This document shows positions 16,220 through 25,108 of a stretch of 64,000 nucleotides of DNA, piece by piece. Source of the stretch: Pedococcus sp. 5OH_020 (GTDB lineage Bacteria > Actinomycetota > Actinomycetes > Actinomycetales > Dermatophilaceae). Below the pieces are notes generated by a model, which did not search any database, had not been told where the DNA came from, and saw only the letters and a list, made by a program, of their open reading frames with translations. Both the position numbers and the translations under genes were made by a program. The stretch's first letter is position 1, and each line of letters begins with the position of its first letter. The DNA lies in NCBI RefSeq assembly GCF_027812955.1, contig NZ_JAPYZV010000007.1, forward strand, positions 62,001 through 126,000, in the 5' to 3' direction.

Positions 16220-17932
16220 ATGGCTCGTCCTCTCCTCCTTGCCGTCGACGCCGACCCGGATGCGCTGTCCCGCATCGAGACGCACCTCCAGCGCCGGTTC
16301 GGGGCGGACTACCGGGTCCGTGGTGAACAGTCCAGCGCCGCCGCGCTGGAGCTGCTCGAGGCGTGTGCACAACGCGGAGACCCGGTCGCAGTGGTCGTCG
16401 CGGACCTGTGGCTCGCGGGTCTCTCGGGATCGGAGCTGCTGCGCCATGTCCGCACCCTGCACCCCGACGCGCGGCGCGCGCTCCTCGTCCGGTGGGGGTC
16501 GTGGTCCGATCGGCCCACGGCGGAGGCGGTGCTGCGCGCCATGGCTGTGGGGGACATCAACTACTACCTCCTGAAGCCGTGGTCCGACGTCGACGAGCAG
16601 TTCAGCCGCAGCGTCGGGGAGTTCGTCCACGAGTGGTCGCGCACGGTCGTCTCCCCGACGCGGGAGGTGGTGGTGGTCGCCGAGCGCCGCGAGCCGCGCG
16701 GGCACGGCATCCGCAACCTCCTCACCCGCAACGGCATCCCGCACGCCTACCTCGAGCGAGGTACCCCGGCCGCCGTCACAGCCCTGACCGAGATGGGGGT
16801 GCGGACCCCCGAAGCGCTGACCGGCCCGGTGGTGGTCTGGATGCCGGCTATCGGCGGCTCTGTGCTGGTCGACCCGACGGACGCCGACCTGTGCGAGGCA
16901 TGGGGCATCCGGACGACTCTGGACGACGAGCGTGACTTCGACGTGGTCGTCGTCGGCGCGGGTCCGGCCGGCCTGGCGACGTCGGTCTATGCCAGCTCGG
17001 AAGGCCTGCGGGTGCTGGTGGTCGAGCGGGAGACGTTGGGCGGCCAGGCCGGCTCGAGCTCCCTCATCCGGAACTATCTCGGGTTCTCCCGGGGGCTCAG
17101 CGGGTCCGAGCTGGCCCAGCGGGGGTACCAGCAGGCCTGGGTCTTCGGGGCGCACTTCCTGCTCACGCGCGAGGTGCAGGAGGTGCGTCAGGAAGCAGAG
17201 GGCTTCACGGTGCAGGTGGACACGGTGGGCCTGGTCCACGCGAGATGCCTGGTGCTCGCCGCGGGGGTCTCCTACCGGCGGCTGGGCATCGCCTCGCTCG
17301 AGGCGCTCAGCGGCGCTGGCGTGTACTACGGCGCGAGCGTCTCGGAAGCGCAGGGGCTGGCCGGTCTGGACGTCGTGGTGCTCGGCGGCGGCAACTCGGC
17401 CGGCCAGGCGGTCCTGCACCTGGCCAGGTACGCCTCGCAGGTGCGCCTTGTGGTGCGGGCTCAAGCGCTGTCAGAGGGCATGTCCCAGTACCTCGTCGAC
17501 GAGATCCATGCCAACCCGGGCGTCGTGGTGCACACCTCCAGCGAGATCGTCGGCGGCGGTGGCGACGGATGGCTCGCCACGGTGGTGGTGCGCGACCGTG
17601 GAACCGGCGTGGAGCAGACCGTGCGGGCCGAGGGCCTCTTCGTCATGATCGGTGCGCACCCGCGTACGTCCTGGCTCCCCGAGCAGGTCGTCCGGGACGC
17701 CCAAGGGTTCGTCCTGTGTGGTACCGACGCCATGGACGAACCCCGGTGGCCGGGCGGCCGGCTGCCGTTGCCGTACGAGACGACGATGCCGGGCGTGTTC
17801 GCCGTCGGGGACGTGCGGCACGGCTCGGTGAAGCGGGTCGCCTCGGCCGTTGGCGAGGGTTCGGTGGTCGTCTCGCAGCTGCACCAGTACCTTGCGAACC
17901 TGCGGTCCGAACGCTCCGGCGTGCCGCGGTGA
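16220..17932 (+). CDS. Response-regulator / FAD-NAD(P)H oxidoreductase fusion (thioredoxin reductase-like, CxxC absent)
   Basis: Residues 1-130 are a receiver domain with the acidic pair (D10, D12), phospho-acceptor D62 (VVVADLW) and conserved K119 (LLKPW). A linker domain follows (about 140-230), then a thioredoxin-reductase-like flavoprotein (about 240-560) with the FAD motif VVGAGPAGLATS, the NAD(P)H motif VVLGGGNSAG and the second FAD motif GVFAVGDVR. Where thioredoxin reductases have the redox-active CATC, this protein reads YYGASVSEA, so it cannot be a classical thioredoxin reductase. Relatives carry cyclic-nucleotide-binding domains in place of the receiver. The stop overlaps the cyclase start by 4 bp (GTGA), implying coupled translation and a shared signalling role. 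Confidence 0.85.
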   Translation: MARPLLLAVDADPDALSRIETHLQRRFGADYRVRGEQSSAAALELLEACAQRGDPVAVVVADLWLAGLSGSELLRHVRTLHPDARRALLVRWGSWSDRPTAEAVLRAMAVGDINYYLLKPWSDVDEQFSRSVGEFVHEWSRTVVSPTREVVVVAERREPRGHGIRNLLTRNGIPHAYLERGTPAAVTALTEMGVRTPEALTGPVVVWMPAIGGSVLVDPTDADLCEAWGIRTTLDDERDFDVVVVGAGPAGLATSVYASSEGLRVLVVERETLGGQAGSSSLIRNYLGFSRGLSGSELAQRGYQQAWVFGAHFLLTREVQEVRQEAEGFTVQVDTVGLVHARCLVLAAGVSYRRLGIASLEALSGAGVYYGASVSEAQGLAGLDVVVLGGGNSAGQAVLHLARYASQVRLVVRAQALSEGMSQYLVDEIHANPGVVVHTSSEIVGGGGDGWLATVVVRDRGTGVEQTVRAEGLFVMIGAHPRTSWLPEQVVRDAQGFVLCGTDAMDEPRWPGGRLPLPYETTMPGVFAVGDVRHGSVKRVASAVGEGSVVVSQLHQYLANLRSERSGVPR

Positions 17933-19314
17933 GCTCCGGTCCGCGAGCCGCGGCGCCACGCTCCCGCGATCGAAGCACGCTGGTCACCGGAGGCCTCGCC
18001 GCCGCCGTGCCGCTGGCCGGGCTCGCTCTGCTCCTGCGCCGGCCCGCGCTCGACCTGCGGTGGGAGCACCACCCGTCACACTTCTGGCTCGTACTGGGAG
18101 CCGCGGCTCTCAGTGCGGTGGTGGCGTACGGGACGGGGGTCGCCTCCATCCGACGGGCAGACGCGCGGGTGTTCCTCGTGTCGTTGACTTTCCTGTCTGC
18201 TGCCGGTTTCCTCGGGCTCCATGCGCTGGCCACTCCGGGAGTGCTGCTGGGGCACCCCAACGCGGGATTCGTCCTCGCGACGCCGGTTGGGGTGGCACTG
18301 GGAGCGGTGTTCGCGGCCTGGTCCGCGATCCCCCTGGAGGGCGAGCGCGGCGTACGCCTGATCGCTGTCGCCGGGTGGGTCCGCACCGCCCTCGTCGCTC
18401 TCATGGTGCTCTGGGCCGTCGCCTCGCTGGCCGAGCTACCCCCGCTGCACGGTGACCAGGCACCCGAGAAGGCGTCCGGGCCCCTCGTCGCGATGGCGCT
18501 CGTCGCGATCGCCCTCTACGGGTGGGCGGCCTACCGCTACCTGGCACTGTGGCGCACCCGGCGCGGGACCATGCCGCTGGCCGTCGCGGCGGCGGTCGTG
18601 CTGCTCGCCGAGGCCATGGTCGCTCTGCTCTTCGCCCCGAACTGGCACCTCAGCTGGTGGGAGTGGCACGTGCTGATGCTGGCCGCCTTCACCCTGGTGG
18701 CGTGGGGAGCGCAGCGCCAGTGGCACGAGGAGCGGTTCGTAGGCCTGTACCTCGAGCAGACGGTGTCCGGACGGCGCGAGATGAGCATCCTGTTCGCCGA
18801 CCTCCAGGGGTTCACCACCTTCTCCGAGGCCCATGAGCCACAGGAGGTCACCGCCATGCTCAACGCCTACTTCCGGGTGGCCATCCCGCCGGTGGTCAGC
18901 GCGCACGGTGGCGACATCGACCGCCTCATCGGCGACGCGATCATGGCGACGTTCAACCGGCGCGGCGACCAGCCCGACCACGCGCGCCGGGCCGCCGCAG
19001 CGGCGCTGGCGATGCAGGAGGCGACTGCCGTGGTCGCCGCGCAGCATCCGGGCTGGCCGCGGTTCCGGGCCGCCGTCAACACGGGAGAGGTGTCGGTGAG
19101 CGTCCTCGGCGTCGGAGGCGGGCGCACCCATACCGTCATCGGGGACGCGGTGAACGTGGCGTCACGGCTCGAGGCCAAGGCGCCGGTGGGCGGCGTCGCG
19201 GTGAGTGCGGCCACGGCCCGACTCCTCCCGAACGCCCGGACCGAGCCACTCGGCACGTTCGAGCTGAAAGGCAAGGCCGAGCCCGTGGAGGCCTTCGTCC
19301 TCACGGCGCTCTGA
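17929..19314 (+). CDS. Membrane-bound class III adenylate/guanylate cyclase
   Basis: 461 residues. The first 270 hold about seven to eight hydrophobic segments. The catalytic domain (about 280-455) has the first metal aspartate in SILFADLQGFTTFSE (D291), the second in LIGDAIMATF (about 335), and VIGDAVNVASRLE with the transition-state asparagine and arginine. The usual substrate-specifying lysine is arginine (GGDIDRLIGD), so ATP versus GTP preference is uncertain. The GTG start overlaps the preceding flavoprotein stop in GTGA; earlier in-frame codons lie inside that gene and are rejected. The membrane part may be a sensor. Context suggests that cyclic nucleotide output is tied to redox or phosphorelay input. 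Confidence 0.87.
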   Translation: MSSGPRAAAPRSRDRSTLVTGGLAAAVPLAGLALLLRRPALDLRWEHHPSHFWLVLGAAALSAVVAYGTGVASIRRADARVFLVSLTFLSAAGFLGLHALATPGVLLGHPNAGFVLATPVGVALGAVFAAWSAIPLEGERGVRLIAVAGWVRTALVALMVLWAVASLAELPPLHGDQAPEKASGPLVAMALVAIALYGWAAYRYLALWRTRRGTMPLAVAAAVVLLAEAMVALLFAPNWHLSWWEWHVLMLAAFTLVAWGAQRQWHEERFVGLYLEQTVSGRREMSILFADLQGFTTFSEAHEPQEVTAMLNAYFRVAIPPVVSAHGGDIDRLIGDAIMATFNRRGDQPDHARRAAAAALAMQEATAVVAAQHPGWPRFRAAVNTGEVSVSVLGVGGGRTHTVIGDAVNVASRLEAKAPVGGVAVSAATARLLPNARTEPLGTFELKGKAEPVEAFVLTAL

Positions 19315-19328
19315 GCGGCCGCTGTCGC

Positions 19329-19742
19329 TCAGGGCACTGCAGGCGGTCCAGCGGCGTGCGGTGAGCCATCGGGCTTGGGCGCGCCGTCAGGCCCCGGTCC
19401 GCCATCGGCGACGAGCCCGCGTACCGAGGGCAGCTGCGCCGCGGCGTTCACCGCCGCAGAGAACACCAGCAGGGCGACCCCCCAGCTGCGGTGACCGGCA
19501 GCCCACAGGCCGAGGGACGCGGCGCCGAAGACGAGCACCTTCGTCAGCGGTCGGACCCCGCGGCCCCGCACGGGAGCCTTCGGAGAGGCGAACGTCCACC
19601 ACACCGCGATGACGACGACGAGCAGGAGACCCGCGAGCAGCGGGCCACCGGCGTGGTGTCCCCAGACCCCGGCGGACACCGCGGCGAGCACCTCGTCGAG
19701 GAAGACGAGGGCCAGCACCGTCCATCCCGCGGCAGGGGCCAT
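19329..19742 (-). CDS. YrdB/DUF2568 family membrane protein
   Basis: A 137-residue protein with four hydrophobic segments (about 6-26, 33-50, 67-83, 85-100) and the loop TFASPKAPVRGRGVRP, typical of DUF2568. The C-terminal 30 residues are Pro/Gly-rich. Function is unknown. The ATG lies 3 bp after the purB stop, so it is translated from the purB message. It converges with the cyclase gene. Confidence 0.75.
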   Translation of the reverse strand: MAPAAGWTVLALVFLDEVLAAVSAGVWGHHAGGPLLAGLLLVVVIAVWWTFASPKAPVRGRGVRPLTKVLVFGAASLGLWAAGHRSWGVALLVFSAAVNAAAQLPSVRGLVADGGPGPDGAPKPDGSPHAAGPPAVP

Positions 19743-19745
19743 GCG

Positions 19746-21155
19746 TCAGCCGAGGTAGTCGACGAGCCGTGGAGCGACTCCGACGTAGGTCTGCGGGGTG
19801 AGCTCGCAGAGCCGCTTCGCCACGTCGTCGGGGAGCCCGAGGCCGGCCACGAACCCGCGCAGGTCCTCACCGGTGATGCGCCGACCCCGGGTGAGCTCCT
19901 TGAGCCGTTCGTACGGGTTCTCCATCCCGGCGACCCCCTGGGCGCCGAGGGCGCGCATGGCCGACTGCACCGGTTCGCCGAGGACCTCCCAGTTGGCGTC
20001 GAGGTCGGCTGCCATCGCCTCCGGGACGGCGTCCAACCCGGCCAGACCCCGATCCGCGTTGTCGATGGCGAGCAGGGAGTGGCCGAACGCAGTGCCGATG
20101 TTGCGCTGCATCGAGGAGTCGGTCAGGTCACGCTGGAGGCGGCTGGTGACGAGCGTGGCGCCCAGGACGTCGAAGAGGGCGTTGCTCACCTCGAGGTTCG
20201 CCTCGGCATTCTCGAACCGGATCGGGTTGACCTTGTGCGGCATCGTCGAGGATCCGACGGTCCCCTGGCCCCTGACCTGCGCGAAGTACCCGAGTGAGAT
20301 GTACGTCCACACGTCGGTGCAGAGGTTGTGCAGCACCCGGTTGAACCGGGCCACGTCGGCATACAGCTCGGCCTGCCAGTCGTGCGACTCGATCTGCGTG
20401 GTGAGCGGGTTCCACTGGAGGCCGAGCGACTCCACGAACTGACGGCTCAGGGTCGGCCAGTCGGCCTCGGGCACAGCCGCCAGATGGGCCCCGAAGGTCC
20501 CGGTCGCGCCGTTGAGCTTGCCGAGGTACTCGGCGCTGCCGATCCGGCGCAGCTGACGTCCGAGGCGATGGGCGAGCACCGCCAGCTCCTTGCCCATGGT
20601 CGTCGGCGTCGCGGGCTGGCCGTGGGTGTGCGCGAGGAGCGGTACGTCGCGAAGGTCCGAAGCCATCGTGGCGACCATGTCCCTGAGCGCGGAGGCCCGC
20701 GGGAGCCACACCTGGCTGACGGCGCCCTTGACCATGAGCGCGTAAGAGAGGTTGTTGACGTCCTCGCTGGTGCAGCAGAAGTGGATCAGCTCGGCCAGGC
20801 CGCGGTCGTGTTCGGCCGGCGCGATAGTGCCCAGCCGACGCTTCAGGAAGTACTCCACGGCCTTGACGTCGTGCTGGGTCTCGCGCTCGATCTCGGCCAG
20901 CTCGGCGATCTCCTGGGCGCCGAAGTCGTCCACCACCTGGCGCAGCCGACGCTGCTCCTCCTCGGTCAGCGTCCGGACCCCCGGCACGACGTGGCGTGAG
21001 GTCAGGAAGAGGAGCCACTCCACCTCGACCCGCAGCCGCTCGCGGTTGAGGGCCGGCTCGGAGAGGTGGTCCACCAGAGGAGCCACGGCGCCCCGGTAGC
21101 GACCGTCGAGTGCCCCCAGGGCGATGGGAGGGGTCGCGTCAGCAAGCGAGGCCAT
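19746..21155 (-). CDS. purB: Adenylosuccinate lyase
   Basis: Catalyses two fumarate-releasing steps of purine synthesis (SAICAR to AICAR, adenylosuccinate to AMP). The 469 residues belong to the fumarase/aspartase superfamily; the flexible signature loop GSSTMPHKVNPIRFEN (about 290-305) carries the catalytic serine, and THGQPATPT (about 168-176) carries the general-acid histidine. I chose the ATG at 21155 (MASLADATPPIALGALDGRY); a longer frame extends upstream but is low-complexity. A GGGAG sits about 10 nt upstream, and GAGACT lies 7 nt before the start. It is followed by the DUF2568 gene. Confidence 0.95.
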   Translation of the reverse strand: MASLADATPPIALGALDGRYRGAVAPLVDHLSEPALNRERLRVEVEWLLFLTSRHVVPGVRTLTEEEQRRLRQVVDDFGAQEIAELAEIERETQHDVKAVEYFLKRRLGTIAPAEHDRGLAELIHFCCTSEDVNNLSYALMVKGAVSQVWLPRASALRDMVATMASDLRDVPLLAHTHGQPATPTTMGKELAVLAHRLGRQLRRIGSAEYLGKLNGATGTFGAHLAAVPEADWPTLSRQFVESLGLQWNPLTTQIESHDWQAELYADVARFNRVLHNLCTDVWTYISLGYFAQVRGQGTVGSSTMPHKVNPIRFENAEANLEVSNALFDVLGATLVTSRLQRDLTDSSMQRNIGTAFGHSLLAIDNADRGLAGLDAVPEAMAADLDANWEVLGEPVQSAMRALGAQGVAGMENPYERLKELTRGRRITGEDLRGFVAGLGLPDDVAKRLCELTPQTYVGVAPRLVDYLG

Positions 21156-21326
21156 GTCGCACAGTCTCCCAGAGCGTCGATGCAGCTCTGGACGGCAGGT
21201 CGTCCCTCCGGTACGCGGCGACCAACAGGTGCGTGGCCGGTGAGCCGGCGGGACGTGGAGCGGTCGGTGAGGGAGCGTCGCGGTGGAGCACCGGTCGGTG
21301 AGCGAGCGGTGCGATGGGGCAGGACC

Positions 21327-21332
21327 TACGGT
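21327..21332 (+). promoter_or_regulatory. -10 hexamer of leaderless aldo/keto reductase gene
   Basis: TACGGT, then 7 nt, then the ATG at 21340. No Shine-Dalgarno is present. Confidence 0.45.
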
Positions 21333-21339
21333 GGCAGTC

Positions 21340-22371
21340 ATGCGATACACCACCCTCGGACCCAGCGGGACTGTCGTCTCCACGCAGTGTCTCGGAACCA
21401 TGACTTTCGGTGCGGAGGCCGATGAGGAGACCTCCGGGCGGATCCTCGAGGAGTATGTCGCAGCGGGCGGCACGTTCGTGGACACGGCGGACGTCTACAG
21501 CAAGGGGACGTCGGAGGAGATCATCGGGCGGTGGCTGCGTTCCCATCCCGAGGATGCACGGCAGCTGGTCATCACGACCAAGGGAAGGTTCCCGATGGGC
21601 ACGGGGCCCAACGACCTCGGGCTGTCCCGCCGGCATCTGCGGATGGCCCTCGAGGACTCGCTGCGACGCCTCGGAGTGGAGCACCTCGACCTCTACCAGA
21701 TGCACGCCTGGGACGGGCTGACTCCGATCGAGGAGACGTTGCGGTTCCTCGATGACGCGGTGAGCTCGGGGAAGATCTCGTACTACGGCTTCTCCAACTA
21801 TCTCGGCTGGCAGCTCGTCAAGGCGGCCGAGACCGCCAAGGCACATCACTGGAGCCGACCGGTCACCCTCCAGCCCCAGTACAACCTGCTCGTCCGCGAC
21901 ATCGAGCACGAGGTGGTCCCCGCCTGCCTCGATGCGGGAGTCGGCCTGCTTCCGTGGTCCCCGCTCGCCGGTGGCTGGCTCAGCGGGAAGTACCAGCGGG
22001 ACCAGACGCCGAGCGGCGCCTCGCGCCTGGGAGAGGACCCCAACCGCGGTATGGAGGCGTGGGGCCCTCGGAACGCCGAGGAGCGCACGTGGCAGGTCAT
22101 CGAGGAAGTCGCGGACGTCGCCCGAGACGAGGGAGTCACTTCCGCTCAGGTCGCTCTGGCGTGGGTCGCCGCTCAGCCTGCCGTGACGTCGGTGATCCTT
22201 GGCGCGCGAACTGTGGACCAGCTCCGGGACAACCTCGCGGCCGCCGACCTCGAGCTGGCGCCGGAACACCTGGACCGTCTCAGCGAGGTCAGCGCCCCGC
22301 CTGTGCCCGACTACCCGTACGGCCCGGCTGGCGTCAGGCAGCCCCACCGGGCCCTCATCCAGGAGGGCTGA
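21340..22371 (+). CDS. Aldo/keto reductase
   Basis: NAD(P)H-dependent reductase with an (alpha/beta)8 barrel, 343 residues. The catalytic tetrad can be placed: Asp and Tyr in FVDTADVYSKG (about 48-58), Lys in VITTKGRF (about 80) and His in YQMHAWDG (about 119). The nucleotide-binding end is VTSVILGARTVDQLRDN near residue 290. Natural substrates of this broad family cannot be inferred. The start at 21340 (MRYTTLGPSG) is supported by the family's usual N terminus and a leaderless hexamer. Confidence 0.88.
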   Translation: MRYTTLGPSGTVVSTQCLGTMTFGAEADEETSGRILEEYVAAGGTFVDTADVYSKGTSEEIIGRWLRSHPEDARQLVITTKGRFPMGTGPNDLGLSRRHLRMALEDSLRRLGVEHLDLYQMHAWDGLTPIEETLRFLDDAVSSGKISYYGFSNYLGWQLVKAAETAKAHHWSRPVTLQPQYNLLVRDIEHEVVPACLDAGVGLLPWSPLAGGWLSGKYQRDQTPSGASRLGEDPNRGMEAWGPRNAEERTWQVIEEVADVARDEGVTSAQVALAWVAAQPAVTSVILGARTVDQLRDNLAAADLELAPEHLDRLSEVSAPPVPDYPYGPAGVRQPHRALIQEG

Positions 22372-22423
22372 TCCTGGCGAACCGAACCGGGTCTGGCGCG
22401 GTGGGCCTTCGAGCGCCGGTCGC

Positions 22424-23230
22424 TCAGCCCGGGGTCGGAGCCGGGGTCGTGCTGGTCGGGTCGATCAGGCCGAACACCTCGCCCTGGGGCGCTCGCACGA
22501 TCGTCATCCGGCCGAACGGGGTGTCGTCGGGGCCCATCATGACGCTCCCGCCCAGCTCGGTGGCCCGCGCCGTGGAGCTGTCCACGTCGTCCGCCTGGAA
22601 CCACACCAGCCAGTAGGGCGGGTGCTCGCCCGGCATCTTGGTGTCGTCGTTGATGCCCCCGCAGCTCGCCTGCTGCCCCGGCGCGGTGAACGTCGAGTAC
22701 GCGAAGCTCTCCCCATCCCCCATCTGGTCGTACCGGTAGCCGAACACGGCGGCGTAGAACTCCTTCGACCCTTCGTAGTCGCGCGTGTGCAGCTCGTTCC
22801 AGCAGTAGGCGCCGTCCTGGTTCGCCACCGCGGCGCCGGTCATCGTCTGGGACTGCCAGATGCCGAACACCGCGCCGGTCGGATCGGTGGCGACGGCCAT
22901 CCGACCCAGGCCCATGACATCCATGACCGGGACGACGACCTGGCCGCCCGCGGCCGTGACCGCACTCGTGGTGGCCTCTGCGTCCTGCGACTCCAGGTAG
23001 GTCGTCCACATGGTCGGCACGTCGCCCTGCCCCTCAGGCTTCGCACCGAGGCCGGCGGCGGCACCGCCGTCCTTGGTGGCCGTGAGATAGCCGCCGCTCT
23101 CCGGTGCCCCCTGCTGGAACTCCCAGCCGAACAGCGCCTCGTAGAACTCCCGGGCCTGCTGAACGTCGTCGACCATCAGGTCGACCCAGCTCGGGGTCCC
23201 CGCCGGCCATGGCTCGTCACGCGTGGGCAT
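22424..23230 (-). CDS. Protein with two VOC (glyoxalase-like) domains
   Basis: 268 residues arranged as two VOC domains (about 10-125 and 140-255), each starting with a variant of WVDLMVDDVQQAREFYEALFGW or WNELHTRDYEGSKEFYAAVFGY. This matches mycobacterial CFP-30B-type proteins often misnamed hydroxylase. The catalytic role is unknown. The ATG at 23230 follows a near-perfect Shine-Dalgarno, AGGAGGT with 5 nt spacing, one of the strongest in the window, so this gene is translated from a leadered message, unlike many neighbours. Confidence 0.85.
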   Translation of the reverse strand: MPTRDEPWPAGTPSWVDLMVDDVQQAREFYEALFGWEFQQGAPESGGYLTATKDGGAAAGLGAKPEGQGDVPTMWTTYLESQDAEATTSAVTAAGGQVVVPVMDVMGLGRMAVATDPTGAVFGIWQSQTMTGAAVANQDGAYCWNELHTRDYEGSKEFYAAVFGYRYDQMGDGESFAYSTFTAPGQQASCGGINDDTKMPGEHPPYWLVWFQADDVDSSTARATELGGSVMMGPDDTPFGRMTIVRAPQGEVFGLIDPTSTTPAPTPG

Positions 23231-23369
23231 CTGGTACCTCCTGGTCAGTACGTCTACGGGCCTGTGCCCGCTGACGACCAACCAACCACAGGGGTCTGAC
23301 AGCCACCAAGGGGACGAGGTGGTGTCAAGGCGGTTCGACTGACCTCCTCCCTGTCCTGGGCCGGGACGA

Positions 23370-23421
23370 GCAGTCCGGCGAGCCGAACGCACGGGGGGGC
23401 GCGAGCGAACCGCCGGACTGC
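23370..23421. terminator. Inverted repeat between the LLM-hemerythrin and double-VOC genes
   Basis: Perfect 11-bp arms, GCAGTCCGGCG (23370-23380) and CGCCGGACTGC (23411-23421), enclose 30 nt. A second pair, GGCGGTTCG (23329-23337) and CGAACCGCC (23406-23414), competes with it. It lies just downstream of the minus-strand LLM-hemerythrin gene and could terminate it; no U-run follows. Confidence 0.35.
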
Positions 23422-23494
23422 CTGCGTACAGCGTCTCCCATGGCGCGGGGGCCTGCCCAGCCCGCCATAGAAGACCTGAATGGCGTCCTGGCCC

Positions 23495-25099
23495 TCAGCC
23501 CAGGCCGTGACGGGCCAGCGGCTCGATCAGCTCGCGCTCCTCGTACGCCAGATGCGACAGCAGCGTGTCCGTGAGGAGGTCGACCGCCCGGTCCAGCGGT
23601 GTCGTGTCACCGCCTTCCGACACCATGCTGACGAGCGCGCGGTCGACCTGCTCGAGCACGTCGTGGATGATCTCGTGCTCGTGCTGCAGCCGGTCGAGGA
23701 CTCTCGTGAGAGCCGGCTCCTTGCGGCGCAGGTGGGGAAAGACCGAACGGTCCTCCAAGGTGTGGTGGCCCGTGACGATGCGGCAGTACTGCGCGCAGTA
23801 GGCGCCCAAGGTCCAGTGGTTCTGCCGCATCGTGAGCTGGTTGATGAGGTTCCGCGCGCGGTTGGCCTCCACCGCGCCGTCATGCACCTGCTCCACGATG
23901 TCCCTCAGCCGGGCCAGCTCGCCGCGCAGACCGTCGTGGATGTCTACGAGATGCTGAGCAGAGGCCTGCTGCTCGGCTGTGTAGCGGGACTGCGGGTCGC
24001 GCGAGAGGGTGGGACGACTGTCCTCGTCCCAGCTGAGGGTTCCCGTAAACCGGTTGCCGTCGTCAGGGGTCGGCCGCACGACGAGGGGCCGGGCGCTGGA
24101 GCGCGGCTCCCACCCCGACGCTGTCTCCACCGCCACCTGCCGCCGGCCGGGGTCACTGCGCCCGCCGGCATCACGGAGGGGTTCGGCGCCGTCATCCGTG
24201 GAGGGCCGGCTGGCTCGGCGCTCCCGCTCGGCGTCGACCAGCTCGCGGGTGGCAGGAGCGACCTCGCCGGCGAAGCGCTCCACCTCCGCGACCGTCGAGA
24301 CGCCGACGATGTAGGTGCTCATGCCTTCGTCGAGGGTCAGCTCGGCCAGCTGCTGCGCCCAGTCGCGCGGCCCTCCACGCAGGAAGCCGGGGCCGGAGCC
24401 GTACGTGCCGTTGATGTTGTAGAGGCGCCGTACCGCGGCAGGGGCGCGCCCCGCCGCCACGGCGGCTTGGTCGATGGTCGCGTTCAGCTTCCGCAGGGCG
24501 GGCGGGTCGGCGTACCCCTGGCTTGGGAGCCAGCCGTCCGCGAGCCGGCCGGTCACTCGCAGCATCCGCGGCTTGTAGGCGCCCAGCCAGAGCTCCACGT
24601 CGTGGGCGGGAGCCGGCCCTGGGTGCAGTCCCGTGACGCGGTAGTGCTCTCCGTCGACCCGCACGGAGCCCCTCCCGGACCACACCGCGCGGATCACCGC
24701 GATGGCCTCCTCGAGCGCGCCAACGGACTGCCCGGGCGTGCGACGTGGGCCGCCCGCGGCCACGATGGCATCCCAGAACGCGCCCGTGCCGAGGCCGAGC
24801 TCGGCGCGCCCGCCGCTGAGCAGGTCGAGGGTGGCCACGCTGCGAGCCAGCACCACGGGTGGCCGCAGGGGAAGGTTCGCGACATTGGGTGCCACGCTGA
24901 TGGACGTGGTCCGGGCCGCGATGACGGACAGCAGCGTCCAGGCGTCCAGGTGTCTCGCCTGGTAGGGGTGGTCCTGGATCGTCACCAGGTCCAGCCCCGC
25001 GACGTCCGCCGCCTCGCTGAGCTCGAGCACGAGCTGCGCACCGGCGGCGTCCGGGCTGGGGAAGATCCCGAACCGGAGGTCGTGGCCGTAGTCGGGTAT
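23495..25099 (-). CDS. Fusion of LLM-class flavin-dependent oxidoreductase and hemerythrin domain
   Basis: One continuous 534-codon frame. The first about 310 residues are a luciferase-like (F420- or FMN-dependent) TIM barrel: LRFGIFPSP forms strand 1, SVAPNVANLPLRPP and GRAELGLGTGAFWD follow. After a roughly 60-residue charged linker, the last 165 residues are a hemerythrin-like four-helix bundle with iron-ligand candidates in VDIHDGLR, GHHTLEDRSVFP, LQHEHEIIHD and SHLAYEERE. The first strand is encoded upstream of the earliest GTG (25030), and the only codon placed correctly after a Shine-Dalgarno (GAGGAG overlapping the preceding TGA) is ATA at 25099-25097, so I start there. It is coupled to the upstream TPR gene. 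An oxygen- or redox-sensing oxidoreductase is plausible but unproven. Confidence 0.8.
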   Translation of the reverse strand: MPDYGHDLRFGIFPSPDAAGAQLVLELSEAADVAGLDLVTIQDHPYQARHLDAWTLLSVIAARTTSISVAPNVANLPLRPPVVLARSVATLDLLSGGRAELGLGTGAFWDAIVAAGGPRRTPGQSVGALEEAIAVIRAVWSGRGSVRVDGEHYRVTGLHPGPAPAHDVELWLGAYKPRMLRVTGRLADGWLPSQGYADPPALRKLNATIDQAAVAAGRAPAAVRRLYNINGTYGSGPGFLRGGPRDWAQQLAELTLDEGMSTYIVGVSTVAEVERFAGEVAPATRELVDAERERRASRPSTDDGAEPLRDAGGRSDPGRRQVAVETASGWEPRSSARPLVVRPTPDDGNRFTGTLSWDEDSRPTLSRDPQSRYTAEQQASAQHLVDIHDGLRGELARLRDIVEQVHDGAVEANRARNLINQLTMRQNHWTLGAYCAQYCRIVTGHHTLEDRSVFPHLRRKEPALTRVLDRLQHEHEIIHDVLEQVDRALVSMVSEGGDTTPLDRAVDLLTDTLLSHLAYEERELIEPLARHGLG

Positions 25100-25108
25100 G
25101 GCAGCTCC

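Noticed and set aside
16220-17932. Calling the flavoprotein a thioredoxin reductase
   Set aside because: The redox CxxC is replaced by a stretch without cysteine, so disulfide reduction by the classical mechanism is not possible.
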